From assembly GCA_004009845.1 (NCBI GenBank), contig RMBW01000002.1, forward strand, positions 868,001 through 932,000: a DNA stretch of 64,000 bases. Reading direction: 5' to 3'. Below are positions 32,856 through 44,739 of the stretch, piece after piece. The stretch is from Davidsoniella eucalypti (taxonomy: Eukaryota; Ascomycota; Sordariomycetes; Microascales; Ceratocystidaceae). A program made the translations under genes and the position numbers. The notes beneath the pieces are model-generated. The model worked only from the letters and a program-made list of their open reading frames with translations. It was not told the origin of the DNA and made no database searches. Every line of letters starts with the position of its first letter. Position 1 is the stretch's first letter.

Positions 32856-33674
32856 ATTGGCTATGTCTCTTTTCTTTTGTCTACCATTGTACATATCACA
32901 TTCCAGTGAGTCGTGTCTATGAGGTATCAAGACTCTGTTCTTGAGTCGGCCACCACTCCAGACCATCCGATTCTAGGTCGTCCTGAAATCTGTAAGTTTA
33001 CTCTTCCAACCAGCAAATACCCAAATCAAATCCTCCATCAAGTGTAAATGATGATTTATAGCAGAGGCTGTTTATGAATTACAATATGTTTCAATGCTTT
33101 ACCATTTATTCTATCTACATTTTTAACTGATTACACACTCAATCCCACTATCCGCATTTATCAATGGTCGCTATTGAGAAAAACAAGATAAAGCTAACCT
33201 AAAAAATGCTTCTTATCTACAGGACATTCCATCATATACAACACATAATACCCTAGGAAGAAGAGTTGAAAGAAACCTGGACCAGACAGGACACGAACCA
33301 CTGGGTTACACATGCTTCCAAGTCACAGTATCTTTCACGGATAAGTTCCTGCGGCTTTAGATTCAACATAACAATCCCACATATGCCATAACAAACCAGA
33401 ACAGTAGCAGCAGCAGCAAAGCGAGCAGATTTTATCTTCTCTCTTTTCATATTCAAAGAGTAGATCGGCATCTTCACATGTCGTATAGCTACCATCATAT
33501 AGTAACAGTCAAAGAGAAGAATATTATTATACCAATTCATTTAGAGTGCCTATTATTAAAATCATGTCATGTGCCGTTCCCTATTCTACGTTCTTGTTCT
33601 ACTATGCAATATAAGTCATCTTGGGTCAACCCACCCCACCACTGATATCATCCATCTTCTTCATCTCGGTTGTT
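32856..33674. other. Intergenic between convergent genes
   Basis: 3' UTRs of the complex I subunit gene and of MSH2. AT-rich, no gene seen. Confidence 0.5.
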
Positions 33675-36545
33675 TTATAGAGCCTTGACGGCCTGGAAGA
33701 AGGGGTTCGCAAGCAACTTCTCGTCTTTCATGACCAACTCCTTCATCTTGCTAACCATCTCCGCCTGAGACAGACTACCGCCATCGACCTCCTTCTTCCA
33801 CTCGAGTAACAGTTTCTTGAGCATCTCACTGCCCTGCTCGACATCTTCATTCGAGTACTGAATACCCAGATCCTCGTGTTTAGCCGAAAAGTCCTCCAAC
33901 TCATCGGCCTTGCGCTTAGCCATACGCACCACCTTATCCGGGAAGCGTACAAGTTCGGCAACGTGGATACCGAAACTCTGGTCACACACGCCCTGTTCGA
34001 CCTTGTAGAGCAACGTGACCTCGCGCTTTTCAGTGCCGTCATCTTGTTTACCGATGCCGCCAATGTGTGCGGTGACGTGTAGGTTGCGCACCTGTGGATA
34101 ACTGTCAGCTAGGGCGGTTAGTTCGTGGAAATGCGTAGCGAACAAAGCAAAGCAGCCAATCTCCTTGACGATATGCTCAGAGATGGCCCATGCCAGTCCA
34201 AAGCCGTCATACGTCGATGTTCCACGGCCCAGTTCGTCGATGATGATTAGTGACTCGGCAGTGGCCGACTTGAGAATGTTGGCAGTCTCCAGCATTTCAG
34301 CCATGAAAGTCGAGACACCCTTGAGCTGCGAATCGCTGGCACCGACACGGGCAAGGATAGAATCAAATATACTAATCTCAGCCTCGGAGCAAGGCACGAA
34401 CGAGCCGATCTGTGCCATCAGTGTAATCACGCCGACCTGACGAATATACGTAGATTTACCGCCCATGTTGGGCCCCGTGATGATCAGAAAGGCAGACTTG
34501 TCACGGGTTAGTGTGATGTCGTTGGTGATGAACTGTACATCGTCCTGCATTTCTAAGCAGGGATGACGCGATTCGCGCAGAATAGTCGATCCAGTTCCAC
34601 GCGCGTGAATCACGGGCTTAGTATATGCCGTAGGTGCATGGACAGCACAGTGGGCCAGGGACACAATAACATCCAAGTGAGAGAGAACATTAGCCAGACG
34701 CTCCAGAACCGGGCAGTAGGAAGCGGCGACCTTGACAACCTCGGAGGCCAGCCCGGTCTGCTGTTCATTATACTGGCGAGTGAGCTGGTCATGGTCACGA
34801 CGAAGACGCTGGAGAGTTTTGGTGGTGAAATAGACGCCGTTCTTCTGCGTAGAGCACTCCTGGTACTGGTTGTTGTTGCGAATACAGCCAGCTTCTTGAC
34901 GAGTGAGACGCATACACCAGCCGTGAACCTTGTGGTTCTCAAGGAAGATCTTCTTGTCACGCTCTTGTCCAAGATCGCGAGCCGACTCGTAGTACTCTGC
35001 ATCGATCTCACGACGTGCCCTATCAAGTTTTTGGCGAATCGCCTTGAGGCGCTCGTCGAACTGAGCCTTGATAATGAATTCATGGTTATCCATGGCGTCC
35101 AGATCGACGGTTGTCTCGACTAGATCTTGCAGCTTAGAAAGGCTGTTGGATAGCTCACGCATTTCCTGGGTATAGGCTACATCCAGAGGATCACGATGAT
35201 CTTCGTCCATAACACCTTCGAGCGTACCGATGAAGCCAGGAAGACGAATAACGACCTGGTATGCACGAACAACGTCTTCCAGGTTGGCCTTGCCCTTCTG
35301 GAAACGCTTGGAAAGACGCGCGATATCTGGGACAGACCGCAGATGTTCCTCCTGCATAGTCTGGCGTAGTTCCGTGTCACTGAAGAAAGCATCGACAAGC
35401 TTCTGACGCTTCTCAATCTCGGCCTTGTCCATAAGAGGCTGCTTTAGCCACTGAGAGAGCAATCTGCTGCCAGCAGTTGTTTTGCAGTGGTTCAAGAGAC
35501 CAAACACGCTCATGGTTTTGGCGCCATCACGGGCACCGGGCATCAGGTTCAGCGCCTTTAGAGCAGCCGCGTCAAGCTTCATGTAGTGAGCCAGGTCGTG
35601 TTGGTATAGGTTGAACTGGCCAAAGTTGGCTGGGTCTTGGAGAACGTTGAGATACTTGATCAAAGCCGCGGCTGAGCCCATAGCCAGCTTGAGTTCGGTC
35701 TGAGGTAGCGTAGATATGGACCGTTCATCCCTGAGCAATCTTGCCAGATCCTGCTCGATATCCTTGGTGCCAAACTCGGACGATGGCCTCTCGGCGATAG
35801 CAGCGCCACAGTTATCAATGATCTGGCGAATCTTCTTGAGTTCGGGGTCCTTCGATTTGCTGTCCACCTTTTCCGACACGACGAGGCACTCCTTGACGCC
35901 CAGCTGGATTATCAACGACTCGAGGTTGGAGTACAAGTCATTATCGAGGAACTCACTGACGCCAAGCTCACGAACAGTGGCATCGGCAAAACAAACACCG
36001 ACTGACCGTTCATTAGCCTTGACGGAGAGCTTGACCGCCATGAGCATCGGAGCGGCGTCGAACTGGCCCTGGATCTCCTCCTCGATATCCTGCAAGTTAC
36101 CCGGAGAGGCCTGCTTGGTCATCTTCCAGTTCATACGACCGTTCGGCGACGCCCATATCTCAATACGCTTGCCCAGCTTGAACAGGGCTTCTCTGAGGAA
36201 CTGTCGGTAGACGGTCTGTGACAAGGTCACTGAGGGCAGGCCGGAAGCATCGGACCGGCCTAGCTGACGCAGCACTGATGTCGACTTGTAGACCGTCTTG
36301 GCAATGAAGGTGGCGTTGGCGCCATGGGCTGTATAGTAGTCGCTCCGATCGAAAATGCGGATGGTGTCTTCGTCGGTCTCGGGCAAAGCCTTGAAGAACT
36401 GGATGAAGCCGTGCTCATCGTCGACCTGTGTATAGCAATATTAGTACCAAACTATGCACGCCTCATCAGAAGATACCCGCTGAAACATTTGTACAGCCAG
36501 GATGACTAGCTATCGTCGTACCTTGAGCTCTGGCCTCGACGACAT
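33675..36545 (-). CDS. MSH2: DNA mismatch repair protein MSH2
   Basis: A first exon of only 24 nt (36545-36522, MSSRPELK), a 96-nt intron and a long second exon (36425-33675) give 924 aa. Seen are the mismatch-binding and connector domains in the first 300 residues, the lever and clamp region, Walker A (TGPNMGGKST, about residue 660), the signature and Walker B segment DELGRGTSTYDGFG near 736, and FATHFHEL. MSH2 pairs with MSH6 for single-base mispairs or with MSH3 for larger loops, in the nucleus. As expected for MSH2, no Phe-x-Glu mispair-contact motif is evident at the N-terminus. The start is fixed by the tiny first exon, since the first internal Met codons would cut off the conserved HGFIQFF segment. 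Divergent to TRM10. Confidence 0.97.
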
Positions 36546-36912
36546 TGGATGGATAAGGAGGTGTGATTCTGTGTTTCGAGTACTATGGAGTGGAATGGAA
36601 TATGATGCAGTCGTCTTGATGGATTATAAATTATCTTCAGTTTGTTATACAGCCTGGATGAAACGAGAACAAGCTTACAAGAATATAATCTTTCTATGCT
36701 TTCTTCTTTTCTTCTTTCTCCTTGTCGAAACGCGTGAAAAGACGCGTTAAACGCCTGGTAGTCCCAAAGAGGACAAATTGATTTTCACCGCCCTGTAATT
36801 TCTGCCACCCAAGATTCCTTCACCGCTCTCAAAATTTCACCACTGAGGCTGAAGCGGCGGTTTGTACGACGAACAGACGAAAGAATGCGATAAAACTGAG
36901 ACTCAACACGCC
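36546..36912. promoter_or_regulatory. Divergent promoter region MSH2/TRM10
   Basis: 367 bp between the two start codons. Both promoters must lie here. ACGCGT-type sequences are present at about 36730-36750 (AACGCG, GACGCGTT), which match the MluI cell-cycle box core bound by MBF in yeasts. That reading is tentative. Confidence 0.45.
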
Positions 36913-38076
36913 ATGTCCGAACAAGCAACGAATCCCGAGGTCACCACGGCCCCCGAAAGCGCTGCTCCGCCTTGCCCCGTCGGCGCCGACGTCAATGCCG
37001 ATGGCCTGCCACTATCGAAGAACCAGATGAAGAAGCTCAAGCGCAAGCTTCTCTGGGAACAAGGCGCCGAAGACCGAAGACTGCAGCGCCGGGCAAAACA
37101 GAAGCAGCGCAAGGAGAAGCGACGCTCACAAAACGCCGCGCTCACTGCACAAGCCATCGCGGACGGAATCGACCCGGCCACTCTCTTTGTCCGAACACGG
37201 CGACCAGCGGCCGTCAAAGTTCCCGTGACGCTCATCATCGACTGCGACTTTGAGCAGTACATGACAGACAAAGAGCTGGTTTCGCTCAGCAGTCAAATCA
37301 CGCGGTCGTACTCGGAGAACAAAAAGGCGCTGTTCCGCTCGCATCTAGTCATGAGCTCGTGGAAGGGCAAGATGCGCGAACGCTACAATACCGTCTTCGC
37401 CGACCAATTCAAGTACTGGAAAGACGTGAGTTTTGTAGAAGGCGGGTTCGAGGATGCCGCGAGGCAGATGAAGGAGGTCATGGCGGGTCCGGAGGGCGGT
37501 AAAGTCATTGCGACGCTACAAACACCCGAGAACGGCGAGCCGGCCATCCACGTCGAGGACGCCGATTCTCTCGGCCCGGCAAAAGACGAGACCGGATATC
37601 CTTCCGATGTGGTATATCTTTCCTCAGACTCGCCGTACACTATCGAGCGTCTAGAGCCGGGCACGTCGTACATCATCGGTGGCATCGTGGATAAGAACCG
37701 AGAAAAGGGCCTCTGCTACAAAATCGCCCGCGAACACAAGGTCCGCACGGCAAAGCTACCCATCGGTGAATACATGGTCATGCAGAGCCGGCAGGTCCTC
37801 ACGACTAACCAGGTCGTGGAAATCATGCTCAAGTGGCTGGAACTCGGCGATTGGGGTCAGGCCTTCCTTGCTGTCATTCCCAAGAGAAAGGGCGGCCGCT
37901 TAAAGGAAGACGTCGATATGGAGGGCTCCAGCATCGCTCAAGACGGTAATGCGGAAAACAGTGATGACGATGATGGCAATGAGGAAGATGAGAAGAAGGC
38001 TGTCGAGGAGGCAGCTCAAGCTGATCGAGATGCAGACGAGGCTGAAGCAGCTTCTCAGAGTGAAGAGCAGTCATGA
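36913..38076 (+). CDS. TRM10: tRNA (guanine(9)-N1)-methyltransferase
   Basis: A single exon of 387 codons starting at the ATG at 36913. The N-terminus is acidic/neutral, then a strongly basic Lys/Arg region (about 35-75) that binds tRNA. The SPOUT-type methyltransferase domain covers about 95-325: VTLIIDCDFEQYMTDKE, the SSDSP segment, YIIGGIVDKNREKG, and LPIGEYMVM with the SAM-binding trefoil-knot loop. The conserved catalytic Asp in IGGIVDKN is present. The enzyme methylates N1 of G9 in several tRNAs, in nucleus and cytosol. The tail is rich in Asp, Glu and Ser and is likely disordered. Neighbour and divergent partner of MSH2. Confidence 0.95.
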   Translation: MSEQATNPEVTTAPESAAPPCPVGADVNADGLPLSKNQMKKLKRKLLWEQGAEDRRLQRRAKQKQRKEKRRSQNAALTAQAIADGIDPATLFVRTRRPAAVKVPVTLIIDCDFEQYMTDKELVSLSSQITRSYSENKKALFRSHLVMSSWKGKMRERYNTVFADQFKYWKDVSFVEGGFEDAARQMKEVMAGPEGGKVIATLQTPENGEPAIHVEDADSLGPAKDETGYPSDVVYLSSDSPYTIERLEPGTSYIIGGIVDKNREKGLCYKIAREHKVRTAKLPIGEYMVMQSRQVLTTNQVVEIMLKWLELGDWGQAFLAVIPKRKGGRLKEDVDMEGSSIAQDGNAENSDDDDGNEEDEKKAVEEAAQADRDADEAEAASQSEEQS

Positions 38077-38226
38077 ACCAGGCCTCCTTTATCTCTTCTC
38101 TATGTATGGCTTGTAAAACGTAATAATATTGGCATCTGTTTGGAAAGCAAAAAGTCGTTAAACTATATAGCGTGGTCCTATGACTATCGTAATACTATCT
38201 TATCTTTTTTTGTGCTTCTTCACACA

Positions 38227-39961
38227 TCAAAACTCCATCGGCTCTTCCTTGGTATCCCGTTCTCGCTTAACCTTGTGTGTTTCTTCGGCCACCAGGTCCA
38301 TAACGAACTTACGGAAGTAGTCTGTGTATGGCTTCAAGTCCGTCTTTTCATAGTCGGGAATAGTCTTGTCACCACTTCCCCCCTCTGTTTCCTTCCAGTC
38401 ATCGATTTGCTGCAGTAGATGCTGTACTGTCGGGACCGTGAGCGGGTTAAACTCGTCCAGCTTGGAGATGTCTACTGGAACACAAACCTTGCCGGTTCCG
38501 GGATGTACGACGAACGGGCTTTTCAGCAAATGGTTGAGCTTCTTGCTGACCTCGATATCTAGGCGTGGATAGGTGTATTCTAACACGATATCCTGCTTGG
38601 CATCTCGGTGTGCCGCTGTGTCAAAGTTCTTGCTTGCGCCGCGCTTTGCAGCAGTGTCGATCGACATCCACTTCGAAGAGGAATCACCGCCCGATGATGC
38701 CCAGTTCTGTGTCAAGGTCTCTCGCAGGGCCTTGTCAGGTATGAGTCCTAGCATGTACGTCTCTCTTTCAGGGATAGACAGCGGGTCTTGTACCTCTAGC
38801 ACATCGTGCTGGAAGTACGGCTTGAGAATCTGGAGACTGCGGGTAATGTGGGGGTGCAAAGGGCGTTTCAGGTCAACCTTCTTTTCAGTTTGTGAGCCAC
38901 CGCGTACCACGTCTAGATATCCAGCGATAGCACGTCTTTGTTGATCGGTGAGCGTCCGAGCTGACTTGTCACATACCCAGCAATGGATACCGCGACGACC
39001 AGAGTATACCCATAGGATATGCTTGAAGCCAAAGTCGTCTCTCAACGCAGCTTCAATCACCTTGACTGCCATAGTCATAAAAGTCCAGCACTTCTCGCAG
39101 ATGTTCGCCTTGTCACAGCATGTACGGATCTCGTCATAATCTGTCAAATCGATATCGAAGCACAACTCTTTAGACACAGGCTTAAAGGCTGCAGGGTTGG
39201 GCAGCGACTTTCTGTTTCTCGGGTTGGTACTGTAGACGGGGCCGATTTCGAATCTGGTGGGGATCTGGAGGATAACATCCTTTTTGAGGCTATATAAAGT
39301 AACCAACCAGTCAGTATACTGTGCATCTTATTGACATGTGATAACGATATTGATATCTGCTATGCAGTTGAGGTCAGGGGGGGCAAAGATCACTTACTGG
39401 TCAGCTGAATTGTACGACAAGTAACGCTTGTAGAACTCTGTTCCACCAGGGCCACTTAACGTCATGGCGATCTCACGATGCTTCATATCGACAGAAGGGA
39501 CGGGACTATGATTGAGCCATTTGAAGAGCGTCTTGAAGGGAAACAGGCGTTCGTAGAAGAGACGCATAACAAAGGGGTCTGAAGCTCCAGCATCGGCACT
39601 GTCAAGAGTACAATATTGTCAGTAAACGACATCAGATACGGCTATTGAGGTATTCTATGTGATCATACAATGTGCTCTGTAAAGGTGCCACTGGCTTGGC
39701 TGCGGCCATACTTGGGTATTCCTCGTCGTCTTCGTCATCCTGAAAGAGGTCTTCCACCTTGATGCCATCTACGAGACCTTGGCCGTTTGGCTCGGCTTTT
39801 GCTTGTTGTTGTGAAGAGGCCTCTTGGATTTTGTTAGCCACGACGGCATCGACCATCTCCATATCAATGTCGAGATCGCTGTCCATAAGGTCTTCATCAG
39901 CTGGTAGGTCCTCCATCATGGGCTCGTCCACAGGCTCCTCCTTGACGGTGTGGGGAGACAT
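38227..39961 (-). CDS. PRI1: DNA primase small (catalytic) subunit
   Basis: Three exons, 39961-39669, 39598-39398 and 39289-38227, with introns of 70 and 108 nt, give 518 aa. An acidic disordered extension of about 90 residues precedes the conserved domain, which starts at DPFVMRLFYERLFPF. The metal-binding acids are in CFDIDLTDYD (about residues 208-216), a Cys cluster follows (CCDKANICEKC), and the SGRRGIHCWV motif holds the nucleotide-binding Arg and His. This subunit makes the RNA primer for DNA polymerase alpha in the nucleus, with the large subunit PRI2. The acidic extension is longer than in yeast Pri1. The codon joining exon 2 to exon 3 gives His, a frame-consistent choice. Confidence 0.94.
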
Positions 39962-42744
39962 TGTGGTGATGTGCTTCTTGTAAGAGTGTCTCTATTAGTA
40001 TCTCGGTTATATATGGCAATAAGACGAAGTATATGTGAGTGAACAAGTTGTGGATATCTTAAAAAATGTAATATACATCCTACTATCAGTTATGTGGTGA
40101 TATCGTCGTCCCTGCATCAGCTTCGATAAGCTCATAAGTTCTGTCTTGATCGCTAAAGCAAAACGCGCCTTGCAACGCTGGATTGACGCGTTTGTGCCAC
40201 AGCACTTTAAGTGGTGTGGCGGTGGCGTTTGTACATGGGTTGTTTGTTAACCCTAATATACACGGCTTAACTTATAGTAGTACAGTCGTTGTTTCACATC
40301 GGGATCGGGCTCCCAATTTGTGACAGAAAGTTTTGTTTATGCCGTCTATAAAACGACAGCATATTGACTAACTAGATGTAGTGAAGTTGAATTATCACCA
40401 TCAAGAGCCAGATAAGAATTGACATGTTTGTTTGGTGTGGGGGCTAAATGCGTTGTTTGTTTTTTTATACTTCTACTAGATCATACGCAAACATTACTGC
40501 GGAACTTGATACTTCCAGCTACAATGTGGCAATGATAGCTATTAAAGCCCAAAACAGGAACACAAGTTGTCACGATATGGCGTAACGGCATTCTGTTTTC
40601 AGATTCTGTATGTGAGAGGTAATATTGCTATGAGAGATGTTGTCACCTAACAAGTGGACAAAGGATTGTAGACCAGAGTGATATTAGCCATGTGGCGGAT
40701 GGCGTGTTGTTATGTATGGACCTACACGATAGTGGCACAGTAGTGAAGAATCCCGCAATTTATCTTGTTTCGGAAACATTTGTACGCCTCGAACTGGTCC
40801 CAAGCAAGAATTTCAGCAAGCCAAGCGACCGGCAGTCGTCATGCATGGCGGAAAGAAAGCTAGAACTTAAATCAGCCCAAGGAGGAAAGAAGAAGTGACC
40901 AGGGATGGTTCATGCTCGAGCCTTTCTCAAGCTTCTCATAGGGTTCAGAAAGTTAAAAAATAAAAATAAACATAATAAAAATGCGGCTCTGGGCTGGTCT
41001 AGACCTGGCGATTCCGCTTCAGTGGTGCACTTTTTGGGGCAGATTGCCTGAAGAAGGAGGGGGTACCCAAGGAAAAAGAACAAAAAAAAGGAACATTCGA
41101 CAAAGTCTTCTCCGGAAAGTACAGATACGCCAAAATGGCGTTTCTAGAAGGTTGATTGGAAACCGGCGGTAGAGCACGAGACGACGGTCTAGATCTCTCA
41201 TGGCCCCTACATGTATGTACTGGATTTGAGGCAGACCGAAAAAGGAACATTGGAAAACGGCAACAATGTCGCGATCGAATCAACGACAGCGGAAGGAGCT
41301 AGTCATGGATAGTTAGCCCAAGGGCTGGAACTAAGGCAAGGGATGTGAAGAAAGCGAAGAAAGAAGGTGGCAGCAACATCACGTTGATTCTGCGAGCCTC
41401 GAGCAAATGACGATTGTACACGCATGCCGATAATAGCACATTACTATGTGCGTATGGATAAAAACGAGGCTACGGAGATATCGTAGAGATATACACGCAA
41501 CGTGTTAGTAATTACGTAAGCCAGGTGTGCTGACTAAGAGGGATCGGTTGTCCAGCAATCAAAGGCGTGGCCGATAGCGATCGCAGATAGAGAAACGGTG
41601 TCAAGTTGGATTGGATAGGAATTGAAAGAAAAAACCAAGCCTTGAACTATTTAGCAGAAACTACAGTACAGTAGCATTGCATATTGAATGTGAGCAAACA
41701 TACATGTATGCAATGCAGAAAGGCAACCACGGACAGCGGCAAGCAAAGCAATAGGCGAGACGATACGGGGAGACGATGAAAGCGAGGGAATCACAGGAAG
41801 AAAGAGATGTGTATTATAAAGGGAGGCAGAAGAAGTTGAGGATTGGGGAGAGAGAGAGACTGGCAGAGAGAGGGGGAGAAGAGGCGGAGGAAACGAGGGG
41901 ATCAAGGGAGAAAACAGATGCTGGATATCATCGAGGGATGCTGTAAGAAATGTGTCTGGATCGAAGCGAAAGACAGCAATAGAGAAGAGGTGAATACACA
42001 TCTCATTGTCTCCATTTTCGTATTGATGTTTACGTATAAAGTTTTGCTGTGCTTTGCTCTCATCGTCTCCTATTCCGGGTTTACTGGGCTGCCGAAGAGA
42101 ATACGTCCTGTTTTTACACACCATGCACTATATTCCATGTACTGGCGGTCCAAGCCCTTGTTTTTATCTCATTTCTCAAGATTTGAAGATGAATACATAC
42201 TAAGATACAGGTACATGTACATATCATGGGGAAAGGAGGGGAGAGGGGAGGGGAGAGAATGAAAAAAGGACGCACAGGGAGTAAGTAGCGTAGCATTAGA
42301 GCGGCAGATTGAATCAAAGTGTATGTATCTGTACGTACAAATAATTCAATTCAAGCTAGTTGTAGATGGAATCGATATTAAACCAACAAGCCTCCAGAGC
42401 AAGGAAGAGATAAACCAGAAAGCACATAGCTGACGGGTTTCTTTCGTTTCTTCGTTGTAGGTTTCAGCCGCCCGGCCGAAACCAAAGTGAGCACATACCA
42501 AAGGAACAAACAAACGAGCTCACGGTAGTTGTTGACGAAGTCAGGACATGAGCTGAGACTATGATGGATACGACTATTGAAGACGATTCAAGACTACGAA
42601 ACTGGCACACACTACGTACTTTGCATCTGTATGTATACATACATATACTGATGGTGTAGTTGTATGTGACGGAAAGCCTGTGGGTAGCCTCATCTAAAAA
42701 GAAGACGATCGTTGCCAGATAGCGATAGCAGTTAAGGTGGTATT

Positions 42745-42761
42745 GGGGGGGGGGGGGGGGG
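42745..42761 (+). repeat. Run of 17 G
   Basis: Homopolymer of 17 G in the gene-free interval; nothing else marks it. Confidence 0.9.
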
Positions 42762-44739
42762 AGGAAATTGGGAAACGAGGGAAATTAGAGAATGAGGCGC
42801 TTTTGTCTGGGTTAATATAATTGTGTTTTCTTTCTTCTTTTCTTTTCATTGGGACTATGGTAAATTCTGTAACATGAAGAGAAAAAGAAAAGAAGAAAAA
42901 AACAAAACAACAGCCAATCACATCGATGGAGCTCCAATGGGGCGTTTAGTTGGCTTTGACTAACAAAGCAGCAGAGCAGAAAAAGAAGGATAGTAGAGTG
43001 GAAAGTGGAGGAGAAGGATACGAGGAAGAAGACGATGACGTGAATATGAAGATGAAGAGCCGAGCTGAGACAACCTGATGCGGGAGGTTGTGCGATGACT
43101 CGGTGCTGCATATGGATGGATTTTTGTATTGTTACTTGTGCCCGACAGGCTTTGATAGAGTCGTTGGTAGGCTAGCACATATAAAACCGATTATGTAGTA
43201 GTTGGGCAGGTTGATGGGGAGGTGGGTGTAGAAAGGGTTAAACGAGAGCGACGCCAGTTGGGTAGACGAGCACAGTTACGGTGGGTTCTCCTGATTTGAT
43301 TTGATTTCTGGCTGTGTTGTTATATACATCAGGCACTACTGCGATGGCAATGTCATGGCTACTACAAAGCGGGTGGAGAGCCGGAAAAAAAGAGAATAAG
43401 TACAGATTATATAGCACGGGAGGCCCTCTTGGCTCCTCCATAAAACTACCGCTAAAATGCAGCAACTTGGGAAAAAGGACGCTTAGATTAGTGGGTCGTC
43501 GATCCATAGTCAACGTAGTGGATGCTGGCCTGCATTCAAGACGGTACAGTTGCTTGCCACGCTGGCAGTGCCACTGACAGCTGTAGCCAGTGCAGAGCGT
43601 CTGATTTTCCGGCAGCTCGCACAGTACCGTAGCCTATCTGCCGCTGCAAGAGCGGTGCCGCGGACAGTGCCGAGGAAGCGACTGACACTGGCAGGACGCC
43701 TGAACAAAGACGTGCATCTTTATTTGCTGCAATATGTATTAGTACATACAGATACTGCATATACAGATGCTACATATATCTGCACAGATGTAATAGAACG
43801 ACACCTGTAGCGTATGCAGTGCAGCGTCGTGTCAAGGAATGTTGCAGCGAGTTCTCTAGGAGCTTTATTCGTTTTTGGCTTTATATCGACTATGGTATAT
43901 GTTGCTTTATTTGCATTGTTTTCTTGCAATCTTTTCTACAGATATACTGATTTTCAACTATTGCTCTGGGATTTTCTGTCTCCTGTGTCGGTTGTTAAAA
44001 GGGCCTGTCGAGTCTTTCTCCACACAGTGTTTTTTTGGGCCATGCGACGATCTACCCACAGTCAAGACGATGACTAGAACGACACCCCTCGCGGTTTGTT
44101 TTCTCTCTCTGTTCTCCGAGCTCAAAGAAAACCGGGAAAAAAACGGGCCAGTTGAAGTGAGGAAGAGAAGACGTCGATTTGCTGTCTACATAGTATGTAG
44201 TAGTATGCATGTATGCGGCTTGCTCTGCAGACATCTTGTACAATATTATAGATTATATCGACATGGTCGACATGGGGGATTGCGTTGCATGAGGTCGGAA
44301 GCAACTGCTCTGTTGCTGAGTATTAGTAGGTTCCTTCAGTAGCATCCTGAATCTGTGCTGATTACCCTGATTGTCCTGATTACAACCGCAAGTGAAGCTA
44401 ATCCCGGCCTCATGCTAAGATGCCATAGTAGATACTGAAATGCTAACCTAACTACATACAAATCATTAGTATTAACTAAATTCTGTCCCAGTTGCTCGCT
44501 CCGTCCGTCCTCTACATGTTTTGCGTGTGCCGTTGTCGTCCTTGGTTCTTTTCCCCTTCTTTTTCCCGGCTTAAATTTCTTCTTCGCCGTACACTAACAG
44601 ATTATCACGCTCTTTTTGTCCCTCTAGTCTACTTGTAGCCTCTACAACTAGAGTTGCCATTGGCCTGTGCGTCTTAGCGTTCATCTAACCTAGTCTGAAC
44701 GAAGAAAGCGTCCTCCATTCTGACAACCGACGCAATTAG

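Noticed and set aside
41651..42124. 157-codon minus-strand ORF in the gene-free interval
   Set aside because: Ser/Pro/Leu composition follows from CT-rich sequence; no start context or domain.
41843..42262. 139-codon plus-strand ORF
   Set aside because: Opposite-strand shadow of the same CT/GA-rich block, Arg/Gly/Glu-rich at its start, with no recognised domain.
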